Shown one piece after another: positions 41,701 through 53,172 of a stretch of 64,000 nt of DNA. Position 1 is the stretch's first letter. The number at the start of each line of letters is the position of its first letter. The notes under the pieces are model-generated. The model had not been told where the DNA came from and searched no databases. It was given only the letters and a program-made list of their open reading frames with translations. Source of the stretch: Centropus unirufus (lineage: Eukaryota > Chordata > Aves > Cuculiformes > Centropidae). Both the position numbers and the translations under genes were made by a program. Where the stretch lies: positions 206,794 through 270,793 of the forward strand of contig VYZI01000490.1 in assembly GCA_013397695.1 (NCBI GenBank), read 5' to 3'.

Positions 41701-44700
41701 CAATGGAAACAATCCAACAAAACCAGGCTGTGGTTATCAGACATGTCTGGAGTAGGGGCTTGCTGACATCACGCTGCTCGATAGCCTGTGTGATGCTGAG
41801 GTATCTAGCCTAGCTATGCCAATCGACAATTTGTACCATGAGCAGAGCAGGTTTCCACCAGCTGCCAGGAGTTGTGGTCTGCTTCACAGATGTCCACAAA
41901 AGGAGAGGACGTGAACAGTTTTGCAAGATCTGTATATAGCACTGATGCAGATTTATAAGGAAGCAGGCATGTCCCTTGGAGATCCACAAATGGAGAGAGC
42001 TTGGAAGTTGTGGGTCCTGACCAAATCTGACGTTTTGTGGATGGAGGGCCTGTTCCCCTTGAAGGCAATAGGAACGGTTGGTGATTTCAATGGAAGAAGA
42101 CCGCTCACTCTATAGTGTCCAAGGGGCAGGTACTGATCTTTCCTCAGGGTTAGTAAAGTGCTGTAGATCCTTAGGCATTAAGGCCCTCTGCCTGGTAACT
42201 AGGTATTGGGAAGGGGGCAAGGTGAGGGGATTCCAGCTCTCCCCCGCACTATGACAAGACTATAGCCCTTGTTCTATTTTGTGTTATTGCTTTTCTCCAA
42301 TCTATTTCGTTAGTGTAGATTATAATGAGTTTCAGAGCAAGGTCTTCCTGCGGCAGCTAATATGTCTTGTATGTAGAGAGTGATGGCTTCTAAATCTAAC
42401 TGCATTAGACTATAATGCGACCGATTACACAATCTGGTGCCAAAAGAGCCACCAGTACATTTACTTTGTTAAGAACTGGAAAGAAATACTAGAGGTAGAC
42501 AAATAGAATGAAGAGTTTTAAAAAAAAAAAGTGAGTGCTTCTATGGATGTACATGTGTTTCTTGTCCTCGTACCAGTCAAATAAATTCCCTGTAAATATA
42601 TGAATTTCCAAAGAAAGTCTCCTGTGGTTAATGAAGGTGAGAACATATTGCAATGCCTTCCACAAGATAAACCATTCCAATCTGCTGGAAGAGGTAGGTG
42701 ATTTTTTTTCTCTTACTGACTTATTTTAAATCAGACCAATTAAAGCACAAAATCTTTTCTGAAAATCTCACCCTCCTCTATGGTTAGCAAAATGATATCA
42801 TGGCTCACTCTTGCTTTATATTAGGGCCTCTTCCACGTGTATTTTAAGGTGTAAAGGTACTTCTCAAATTTACAGGCTTCTACATGAAGAGAGCACATTG
42901 TTCTCTCCAAAATCGAGAGCAAAATCTTTAGTGTTCCTTTGAATTTCCAGCCATACAATGGAGTTTATGGACAAGAAGATTGAGGTGGCTGATAATGCAA
43001 CATTAAAAATATTTTTGATTCAGAAGAAAAATCCATTTCCTGTGTGGGAGAAACTTTAGTGACTCTAGGAAAAAGTAGTATATAAAATTACCATAATCAA
43101 AAATTATGAGGAGAAATTTTTTTTTAAATTACTCACCATCTATGGATTATCAACAATTTGCGAACAGCTAATGTCCTGATTTTGCAAATCACCTTCCTCA
43201 GGAATACAGGATAGCAAGGAAACAAAACCCCCTTATGAGCACTTTTCATATTTGTTTTTAAAATGACGTATTTGTAAAGAATGCCGTGTTACAAATTGGA
43301 CCTCAAACCAGACTTTTGCTGAATAATTCAAAACCATGAGAGGGAAACTAGGAGAACTAGGAGTGGAGTTTCTGCTTAAGTGTTTCATACATTTTGACAC
43401 TGCTAAAACCATTCTGAATATTCAACTATCAAGTTTATCAGGTTGAATGAAAGATGATGGGATTTATGTGCAGTGGGTTCTTAGACAAATTACTCTTTCC
43501 AGACCCACAGAAAATATCTTCTAGACGCTGTTCTTAAAGTCAAATGATAAGGATTTAGTCCTACCATAGAAATCTGTAGCAAAATGCCTTTGATTTAAAA
43601 CATGCAAAATAAACAAGCTGCAGGTAAGCACATCAAACACAGGGAGGGGTTTGTAAACTCCTGAATTTCATACAGATATATTTTGGCTGAGGGATTACAT
43701 TTTAATAATAACTACATGCAGAAAGATGCTGTGGGCCCTTGTCAGATTATAAAGGCTGTGGACGAAGGCAGAAGGAGCTTTTGGTGTTATACTGTACATT
43801 TTCTCATATTCTTGCAGGTTTTTATTGTGATTCCTTAGATGAGTGGATACTCAAAGTACCTCAGCTGCATTCCAGGAGGGAGAAGGACCTTCCGACTTTT
43901 CTCCCTTGTCTTTATAGTTATGATGTCTGCCATGGATTTTGTAAAAGAACAGTTACTAATTTTTTTCTCCTGTCTTGAGTTAGAGCTAACGGCCAACAAC
44001 TATATTTCTCTGCATGTGACGGTCCTGAACATTGCAGTCGTGGGACACTATTGAGGCCCCAGAGCAACAGACAAGTTTCTCAGAGTGGGTCCCAGTGACT
44101 GGGGTAGTAACTCAGCAGCCCATGGAGAACAGCAGTTCCGTTCTCCCAGGGACTGGCCAGAGAGCTAAGAATTCTTGGCCTGCAGCAAACTGGGACAAAG
44201 GATGTTCCAACCCAACAGGAGCTCCACAGCTTCCATTCCTTTGTCTTTCAAGCCAGGGCTGACTGGAGCCCAGAACAGCAATGTATTGCAGCTGGGAGGT
44301 GTTAGATGTCCTTTATTGCAAGATAATTAAAGTAATTATTGTTTCCTTCTCCTGGAGCCACAGGCTCCACACATGTAATGTGTCATAACATCCAATCAAT
44401 CATTCAGGCTTACGGGTTCCTGGACACATGGGACTAGCATATGAACGCATTCTTCTCTGTTGTACACTGAGGTTAGTTCCTGCAGTAGCCCCAAGTCTGT
44501 AGCCCACGATTTTTTTCTTCCTCTCCTCATCTCACTGAAGCCCCCAACCCCCAGGCATGGACAGAATTTGTAGAGGCAACAGGACAGATTGTTGCTGGGA
44601 ACTGGATTGTTTACATCCTATTGTCAGGCATAGGTGGGCCAGAGTGGGCCAGGATTTTTTCAAGAGCAAGGAAAAGGAGTGATTTTGAGATGCTAAAGCT

Positions 44701-46969
44701 CGGTGACAGCCTATTTGGCAAAGGCAGCCCTTTTCAGGTTCAGCAATTTACTTTAAAAGTCTACCAGAGCTCAAACCACATTCACAGGCACTTTCTCGCA
44801 CTGAGAGACACAAACTTTTCTTCAAATTTTCTTTGAATCTACTAAAGTTATGCCAGTCAGAAAAGTTGCTGCTGGAGCTGAAGCAGAGTCTTGGCTTTCA
44901 CATTTTTCACATCCACAACTGTTTGAGAACGGCGTGACATTCTGTCTTTGGCAACCAGGAAGAATTTCAGCAGAAGGGAGGTTGACCTGCAGGCGCCCTC
45001 GCCAGCCTTCCCCCTGCTGCATGCATCACAGAAAGCTGGGCAGCAGAGCACTGCATTTTAGGTGAAACTCAGGTATGGGGCCTAGGAGGGTTGGAGTGAG
45101 GCCATCTTTCATGGTGGCAACTGTCGGGGCTCCCAAAAAGATAAACTCCATCACCCACAGTTTTAAATTAATTCAGAAAAGAGAATTAATTAACAACAGC
45201 CTCAGCTGATGGTTAATAGCAGAAAAACAGTTCTTATTCCATTGATTATAGTGAGAAGGTAACCAAAGAAAGGATATAAGGGTCTGTCCCTCAATAAATA
45301 TTAATAATATATTAACATATATTACTTAATACATTTACTTTCTTGTTAGAATCTCCCTAACGTTGCCAACTGTATTTAGGAAATTCACCCTCTGATGAAT
45401 GGCAAGCAGTTTTGCCCAGATAAAAGTTGTAAGACCAGACAGGCTATTTAAAAATTAAACATCTGGTTTGTGTATTTCTTGCAGGATGCCCTGCTTTATT
45501 CAGAAGCAACGTAAAATTCATTTTACTACCAAGATTCACCAGTTAAATATGTAAGCCCTAAACAAGGCTTAACTACTAGAATTCAAGAGCTTTTCTATCC
45601 CTATGAACTCCTCAAATGGATCATAGCCCTAGGATACATTTTGTTGCATGCATATGTTTAGAATGTAAGAAAATTAACCCTTGGGCGCCTGTTGCATTGG
45701 CAGGCAAAAGCATGTTCTGTGTGAAGTGAGACTGCGAACATTTTGTGCTTGTTTATTATGGTAGTCAGAGTGTTAAAATGAAAACCACTAAGAGCAGAAC
45801 AATTACAATATTGTGCTATTTCATTTTCTAAAGAATGTGGTAGTTGACACAAGGAGTTCAGACCATAGTTCATAAGCAATAGAAAGCTAGAGACGAGCTC
45901 TATATGATCAGGATTAGATGAAAGCTTAATGGAGTTCCCAACCCCCAATTAATAAAACTGTGCCCATTATAGACTTTCTGCTGCAAGCTCTCAGGTGAAT
46001 ATGTTCTGTTTCTTTCCCATTTCATCCTGTATTTTTCTACAAATGCGCCAGCCTGATTTGCTGCGCTCTCTGAGTGGTGCTGGTGGTTTTCAGCTCAGTG
46101 CAGTTACGGTTTCTGCTTCCTGTGCCTAAAGTCCTTGTCACTGCCGGCCCATAGGTCACAGGTCTATAGCCATTAACTTGACCCCAGCTGAGCACAGGGC
46201 ATCATTCCAAATGGAAAATAATGAACAAGACCATTAAAGTCTCTGGAGCAATTATTTTCTCTTTATCAAAGTTGCCCTTGATGGAAGGAACGCACATTGG
46301 GCGATTGCCAGCTTATCAGGAAGGATGAACTGAGACACATAGAAACCCCAGACAAACATCTTACACTGGCTTAAAAATTTTCCTTCACTATCTAAATTCT
46401 CTCTTCATTTACTATGAATTGCTTATTTCTATTTCCTGAGTGCCTGATCCTATATGAACACCTTCCAGCTCCTGGATTCTATATGCACACTGTCATGAGA
46501 GCATGGTCAGAGTTTTGTGCTGTTGTCCTAATCCCCCTGGCAGCTGATAAGGCAAGCCAGCTGATAAGAGCCCTCTTGCTCCCGTTAACTGTAAGATAGC
46601 CAAGGTGGGGAGACAGAAGGCAGTGTCATGAGGTCCCAGGGATACGGTTCCTTGGTCAGCCTCTACAAGGACAATAGTCTTATCACAACCAGACTCAGCA
46701 GCAAATTTGGAAAAGAGCCATGGAGCTGGCTTGAGGCCATCTTCACCAAAACTGGCAAGTTCTATTGCATTAGGTTAAATAAATTGGAACTAGCTTGTCT
46801 CCAGAAGAGAGACAAGGAATTGCTTTCACACGCAGCTGCCGTGAAATGGGTGTTGGAAGGAAACCTAAGGACTTCTGTAGAGTGCTCCACTCAGAGTGAG
46901 GGATCTTGCCCTGAGATTTGTGTGTCTGTTTTGCCATCTGAGGTCACCAGTTAAAATCTCTTCATTTAC
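38749..46969. other. Unique DNA, no gene seen
   Basis: Only short, domain-free frames are present. The stretch 46.1-46.6 kb is dense in transcription-factor-like words (listed separately). The 108-codon frame at 46628-46954 (+), just before the CR1 element, is not recognisable as CR1 ORF1 and is not called. Confidence 0.5.
46541..46568 (+). promoter_or_regulatory. Twin E-box/GATA composite (CAGCTGATAAG x2)
   Basis: The 11-mer CAGCTGATAAG occurs at 46541-46551 and again at 46558-46568, a 17-bp period. Each copy fuses an E-box (CAGCTG) with a GATA site (TGATAAG). A related inverted copy (CAGCTTATCAG) sits at 46309-46319, and a TCF-like ATCAAAG lies at 46265-46271. The clustering suggests a possible regulatory element or simply a small duplication. 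There is no gene context to support it. Confidence 0.25.
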
Positions 46970-46994
46970 TAATCTTAACAAAACATCTACTTGC

Positions 46995-47296
46995 ATGTGA
47001 TCAAGGGTAATCCTAAGAGAGTTCAGGGCTGACTAGTGAGGGAATCTGGGGCCCAGATGATTTTTTCCTCCCTCCTTCTGGTTGCAGGCAGGGGCATTGG
47101 AAGGAACAGATGGGCCCAGCCTATTAATACATGGCTCGATGATTGGTGTGACCATAATAACTTTGAGGGTTTTGACTGTGGGATGGCCTATATGGCACTA
47201 GACTTACAGGAATCAAATGGGAGCTACCTTTCTCAAAGAGGAAGGAGGGTCTTTGCTCAGGGGCTTGCAAGGCTCATTGACAAGGCTTTAAACTAG
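46995..47296 (+). pseudogene. CR1 ORF1 C-terminal fragment (SGNH-esterase-like)
   Basis: The frame ending at the stop 47294-47296 reads ESGAQMIFSSLLLV, then INTWLDDWCDHNNF, then SYLSQRGRRVFAQ and LARLIDKALN. This is the C-terminal part of the ORF1 protein of CR1-group LINEs, which carries an SGNH/GDSL-type esterase-like domain thought to help the RNP associate with RNA or membranes. The block that normally carries the catalytic Asp and His (D-G-x-H before 'LS..G') reads N-G-S-Y here (47216-47227), so both residues are lost. The frame has no ATG and opens only after stop codons near 47030. Upstream codons with residual ORF1 similarity ('ILREFRA', about 46998-47030) are in another frame. It is a pseudogene fragment. 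Confidence 0.8.
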
Positions 47297-47605
47297 ATGC
47301 AAAGAGGAAGGGGGATAATATCAGGCTTGCCTATGCAAAATGTAGGAGCACACACAATGGTTAAAGGGAGGGGATGCTAGTAAGGGCCCTCCACCTGTCG
47401 CCCTAGGGCCTGTTGGGGATGCTGCAGCACAGTTGAAGTCTTGTGGATATGAGGGGGTGTTCCTGATACAGTAGGAGCCAACAAGAAACCTTTCATGAAA
47501 CACCTTAAAGGAAATAAGGGGTGTTCCACTAAGAAGTTAATGTAGACAACAGTCCAGATGAAGTGCCTCTATACAAATGCACTCAGCGTGGGCAACTAAC
47601 AGAAG

Positions 47606-48290
47606 ATGTTGGAAGCTACCATGCTGCTAGAATGCCATAACTTGATTGCCAATACTGAAAAGTGGTGGGACAAGCCCCATGACTGGAGTGTGGCTATTGA
47701 AGACTACAGTCTCTTCAGAAGGAACAGACCAGTAAGGAGGGTTGGAGGCATTGCCCTCTATATCAGGATATGGATAGAATGTGAAGAGCTGTCCCTGAAG
47801 AATAGCCACTAACAGGTCAAAAGCTTGTGGGTAAGAATAAAAGACTGAGGCAGCAAAAGGAACCTCATGTTTGGTATACAGGCCACCTGATCAAGGAGAG
47901 CCTACTGATGAAGTTTTCTTCCTCCATCTATAGGAGGCTACAGACTTGCAAGCTCTCATCCTACTAGGGAGTTTCAGCCACCCTGACATCTGTGGGAAAA
48001 GTAGCACAGGATCCTGTAGGCAATCCAGGAGACTCCTAGAGTGCATCAAGGATAATTTCTTAAGCCAGGTAATGGACACCCCTACCCAAGGGGATGCAAT
48101 ACTGGACCTGATAGTCACCAGTGCAAGTGAGCTTATCAGTGACAACAAAATTTGAGGAAGCCTGGGCTGCAGTGATCATGCATTGGTGGAGTTCAAGGTC
48201 CTGAGGAGTATGGGACAGGCAAAGTGTGTAGGCAGGTTCCTGAATTTTAGGAAAGCAAATTTCCAGATCTTAAGTGAGTCAGTAGGACTC
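47606..48290 (+). pseudogene. CR1 ORF2 endonuclease domain, broken
   Basis: This is the apurinic-type endonuclease domain that nicks target DNA in CR1 retrotransposition. The frame 47606-47812 carries ANTEKWWDKPHDWSVAI (the conserved TE.WW block, with Glu kept) and GGIALYIRIWIECEELSL. A second frame, 47946-48155, carries LGSFSHPDICGKS and GDAILDLIVTSASELISD. A stop at 48153-48155 is followed by GSLGCSDHALVEF, where the terminal Ser-Asp-His (48171-48179) is intact. The canonical GDFN motif reads GSFS, with Asp replaced by Ser at 47970-47972 and Asn by Ser at 47976-47978. With these losses and several frame breaks the domain cannot be active. Confidence 0.9.
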
Positions 48291-48839
48291 CCTGTTTAGT
48301 CCTCAGTGGCAAGGGAGCGGAATAAAGCTGGTAAATGTTTACCAGCTAAGGATGCTTTCCATAGAGTGCAAGAGTGCTCAATTCCCAGATGCAGGAAATC
48401 TGGCAGGGAAGGGAAGAGACCAGCATGGCTAAGTTGAGATCTGCTGGTCAAACTGAAGAGCAAGAGGGAACTGCACAGGCAGTACAAGCAGGTACAAGTA
48501 ATCCATGAAACGTACAGGGATACTGCCTGGTTGTGTAGGGATGGGGTCAGAAGGCCTGACTGAAGCTGAACTTAGCATTATAAACAAAAGGCAACAAGAA
48601 GGGTTTCTACGGGTATGTCAACCAGAAAAGGAAAGTTAAAGAAAGAGTATCCACCCATGAACAAAAATGCTGACCTCAAGTCAATAGATGAGGAGAAGGA
48701 TGAGGTACTCCACAATATTTTTGCCTCAGCCTTCAATGGCAACAGTTCTTCTCTTGGGTCAATGAAGAGCACGATGGAGAACAGGGGAGTATAGGTCCTC
48801 CCACTGCAGAAGATCAGATTTGTGGCCACCTGAGAAACC

Positions 48840-49350
48840 AGAACATAGATAAGTCTATGGGACCTGACGAGTTAGATCCCAGATTCCTGAGAGAATTGGC
48901 TCTTGTGGTTGCAAAACCACTCTCCATGAAATTTGAAAAGGAGAAGTTCCTGGTGACATTGTGCCCATTTTTAAAAAGGATAGGAAAGATGATCCTGGGA
49001 AGTATCAGCCTGTCAGCCCTGTCTCTATGCCTGGGAAGATCATGGAATAGACCCTCCTAGAAGTTATGCTAAAGCAAGTGGATGACAGGGGAGTCACTTG
49101 AGACAGCCAGCATATTTGCTTCACCAAGGGCGAGTCCTATCTGACCAACCTAGTGTCTGTCTATGATCAGTGGACACAGGAAAGGCAATAGGTATAATCT
49201 CTCTGGATTTCTGTAAAACCTTTGATATGTGCCCCCAACATCCTTCTCTTTAATTGGAGAGATATGGATTTAGAGGGTGGATAAGGAATTGGTTGGATGG
49301 TGGCATTCAGGGACCAGTGGTCAGTGGCTCAATGACCTCTTGCAGAGGAG
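48840..49350 (+). pseudogene. CR1 ORF2 reverse transcriptase N-terminal half, broken
   Basis: In the element this is the polymerase that copies CR1 RNA. The frame 48857-49060 begins MGPDELDPRFLRELALVVAKPLS, the N-terminal RT block of CR1. A frame change follows near 48950. Motif A reads LDFCKTFD (from 49203), with its catalytic Asp kept at 49206-49208. A deletion joins this to RYGFRGWIRNWLDGGIQG (49262-49315) and SGSMTS, where similarity ends. The PQGS block and the F/YADD active site that should follow are absent. Several in-frame stops interrupt the region, for example one at 49050-49060. Confidence 0.88.
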
Positions 49351-51764
49351 GGATCAGTGATCACACAATGTTTCTGACCTTTAACCAGAGCACCACTGTC
49401 CTCAGTCTCTGCTGTGGTGTGATTCCAGTAGGTCACCATCCTCTATCGACATTGGCCTTGTTGTATTTTAGACTTATACAGCTACTCAGCACTGTGCTTC
49501 CCTTATAAAATCAATGGTAATGTGGATTAAAGGCATCTATAGACCACTTCCCTTCCTGAGGAGAGAAAACTGCTTTTTGTTGGATATTACCTGGAGATAT
49601 TTGTGTATTCACAGACAGATGGGTATGCAAATACATGTATGGACACACACACATTTTATATGTATACTTGTGTGTTCCATGTTCTCATATGCAGACAAAA
49701 AGTATGTTTCATGGTATGGATTTATTAGGCATGTAATACAGGTTTATATTGCAAATATATGAGTAGTTTATGTTCTTTCTCTTTTCTTTAAAAAATAAAA
49801 TTCGCTGAGGAGGGCTGGGAGTTGTAGAGAGCGAGCCCAATTCACTGAGACCTCAGAAACATTCGAAGGTGCAGCAGATCAGGGAAGTATTCTGATTTGT
49901 GAAGCTGTCAGTTTTCCTGACTTTTGAAACTGTAGCTTGCAGACATCTGCAGCTATGTCTCTAATAGATCAGGAAACACTGTTGTCTGACAATAGCTCTG
50001 TTTTCAATTTGGTACCTCCTTTAGGGTTTATAAGGCTGAGAAAAAGAAGTCCATTACACTGGAAACAACAAGATTTTCACAATAGCTTGTGCTTTGTCCC
50101 ATCTCTTATTTGTAGGAGCCAGATTATAGACGTAGAAAGGGTGTTCCTTTGAGATTGCCTCTTTGAGAAGCTGAGTTATGGTGACTTTTTCTCTTCAGAA
50201 TTTCAGCTCTCTTTTTCTTTCACTTAATAGTCTTAAAATGTTGCAAATATGTTCAGATATTTTTGTCATCGGCCCTTTGAAATATACTGTAAGGAAAGAA
50301 GCAGGCAAGATAAAAATGAAGTTCCTGTATTTTCCTCCAGCCTCCATATTTTCATTACCTTCAGACTTTTAATTCAAAGAGATGATCTTTCTCATTTTCA
50401 CTATCTGGTATTTATTTGTCAGATGTTGCTTCAGGAAAAAAAAAAGGGCTAAAAAGCACAGCTTGTTAAAGTTCAGCTTAAACCTGTGTAGCTGGCTTAG
50501 CTAATGTTCTAAATGTGAGACAGTCTACATCCTAAGAACATAAAAGCTTATTTATATACTACCATGTTTTTCTCAGTGATGTAATGTAAAACCCAGCTCA
50601 CATCAATTTCTTTCCTACATGGAGGAGCTAAATATTTTCAGTATCACTTTTCTTGGCGACCTCTGCCAGATAGGATAAAAGCACTTTTCAGCAACCTTTG
50701 TCTGCCATGGTCCCATAGGCAGGAGCTCATTTCACTCAAATATGGATGTCTAAAATTTAGATTTTTAAAGGACAATTTATGACTCTCTGCTCATTTTATA
50801 ACCAGCAGAGATAAAAAGACACCTTTGCACATAAATGCATATGACTTAAACATATATTTTGGAGTAAACTTAGAAACAGTATATTTTTCAAGTGGCTATT
50901 TCTATGCAGCAAGGGTTGGTAGATCACACGTACTCCACTCATGATGTGAAGCACAGGCTGGTATACGTCCTCTGCCTTCTTCTCTTCCTCTGTCTTAAAT
51001 CTAAATAAATACTTAAAGAAAGGTACACAAAGACTTGTATGTAAGATGGAATCTTGGTGGGGTGAATTTGATTCAGCATAGTGATAACACTATCTAACTT
51101 GAAACATGGTTTTAAGAAACAGTTAAATTTTTTTTTGTTCTTTGTTTAATACCGTCATTGTTAAACACTACCACTACAATGGAAAACATGTTGTTATGTG
51201 AAAATTATCAGTGTGCGAATATCCGGGGGATAGAAAACCTATTCTTCAACATATATTGGTTTTGCCTAGTTTAAAATAAACCATTAATTTAACATTTTTG
51301 TTGTTGTTGATGACATGTGCTGTTATCTTAATGTATTTAAATGTTTGTGAAATATCCTGAGCAGATATGAGTAGGCAGAAGTCCACCAGCTTCAGCATTG
51401 AATTGACAGGCCAGCATTTGTCCATTTGTATTTAGCTGACTTAGCAACAAACTAAATTTTTAGAAAGAAAACAAAGCTGTAGTATAAGGATAGGTCAAAA
51501 TGAAATGTTAACAGTTTGTTGCAAAGGCAAATGGGACCACTTTGCTGTCTAACCACATTCCTCATTACCAAACATATCTCTACAGACTATGTGCTAGTAA
51601 TTAAAAACGTCTGGTTTAGCATTTGATACCCATTAGGCAAAGTTTCAAGTCGTGCAGTCTTCAGCAGAAATGAATGTCCCCCACAATTAAAATACTCTTT
51701 GGATTCCAAGAGAGGAAAAGTGGAGAACACTTAATTAGACATGCTTTCATATTGTCTTGTGAAG

Positions 51765-51781
51765 AAAAAAAAAAAAAAAAA
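51765..51781 (+). repeat. Poly-A tract (17 A)
   Basis: A perfect run of 17 A. No retrotransposed gene copy or SINE body is recognisable directly upstream, so it is listed only as a homopolymer. Confidence 0.9.
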
Positions 51782-53132
51782 TCTCTTATACAGGAAGGTA
51801 TTGCTTTACAATTTGATATGATTGATGTTGCTTATATATATTCATGCTAGACAGCTATGTGGAAACTGCTAAGCACTGAATGCTAGAAACAGATCATGGG
51901 CACAGATTCGTCATAACAGTGCGTGGATATGCTTCTGAGACAAATGTGTTAATAATTTACAGCTCTCAGCCAGTTGGAGTTTGGCTCCTGAGGTCTTTCT
52001 TGAGGATGGAATCCCATCTCTGGGAGATGTTTGCATTATCTCAAGTTGCATCTTGTCTCCCTATTTATAATTTTCTTTTTTTTTTTCTTATTCTTCTCTC
52101 TTTGATTTTTAAGCAGCTCCATTTTGCACCAGCAAACACTGACATTTGCCTTTTTCAAAATGCATTTTAAAAGCATGGTTGGACCTTTCACATCTCAGGG
52201 TAAGGAGAATGACTTTTAGCAATGGGTAACTATACTCAAGCTGGAAACAAGGCAGCACTTCCCAAACCGTGGTTACTAGACCACAGAAGAAAAACAATAC
52301 AATGCAGAAAACGATAGCTAGTGATCCTATGAGACTGCGTGATTTCAATCTTTTCTATATGATTTGCAACAAGGTAAGGACAGAGGTGCCTAATGATTGG
52401 GGAGAAGTCTCAGGGCTGGGCTGATAAACCTCAAACAGAAAGAAAAGAGAATTAGTAATGAATTGAAGTATTCATTTACTGTGCATCACTAATATCTTCT
52501 TCAAAATGAATTCTATGCACCCTGTCATACTTCCTAACTAAACAACATTATTTTAAACAGTGTATGTACATTAAACCACTGATTAAAGATTATATCCAAG
52601 CTGACTTGCACAAAATGAACACATCTGCCAAATCATTTGATAGAGAGACTGCCTACATGCACATTCAACTGTTCAATTAAGAGTTTGACACCTTGCATAT
52701 GCATCTTTGAAATTTTATCTTGATTTGTGGGCCTGTTACCACCAGTCTCTTTCTTCAGATTAAAGTATTTCAAAGATAGATGAAACTGTGTTCCTCATGT
52801 TACCTTGTTTCCAGTATAATGATACCTTTTTGTTTAAGAGATAGACAATTATAAAACTCCTTGCTTAAATAGGAAGTGTATTTCTGTCTAACTTTGTGCT
52901 TTAAACCTCTTAATACTCCTTGCATGTTTGATCCTGTTTGGAGTTTAGACTGCACTGCACATGTCCTCTGGGGAAAGTCAAAGTAAGTTCAGTTTATATA
53001 TAAAAGTTTAAATTTAAGACTGTACATTAATGTACTTTGACTTAGACGAAATGGGAGTTATAACTGTCTGCTTATTGTAGGTCTGGGTCACGCCAGGATT
53101 TTTTCTAATATTTAGTAATATTGCATATCTGA

Positions 53133-53172
53133 GATATATGTATATATAAAATATGTATTTAATATACACACA
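53133..53172 (+). repeat. TA-rich low-complexity run
   Basis: Imperfect alternating TA/TG sequence ends in a short ACACAC stretch. Low complexity only. Confidence 0.75.

Larger units (their letters stand above)
46970..49350 (+). mobile_element. Old CR1 LINE copy: ORF1 end to mid-RT, 3' end missing
   Basis: A long plus-strand CR1 remnant. In order it holds the C-terminus of ORF1 (to the stop after 47293), a non-coding spacer (about 47297-47600), the ORF2 endonuclease (about 47606-48290), the linker (about 48290-48840) and the first part of the RT (about 48840-49350). It carries many stops and frame changes, so it is ancient and dead. Similarity stops after the RT block that precedes the catalytic 'F/YADD' site. 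The second half of ORF2, the 3' untranslated part and the octamer tail are absent. Most avian CR1 copies show the opposite pattern, a retained 3' end and a lost 5' part. The 5' edge is uncertain, since ORF1-like codons can be followed back only to about 46970. Confidence 0.9.

Noticed and set aside
45124..45460. 'tgtcggggctccc' start and AT-rich interior suggesting an LTR
   Set aside because: No matching end, no poly-A signal in the right place, and no second copy.
46628..46954. 108-codon frame directly before the CR1 ORF1 fragment, considered as more of ORF1
   Set aside because: No ORF1 block is recognisable in it, so the CR1 edge was set at about 46970.
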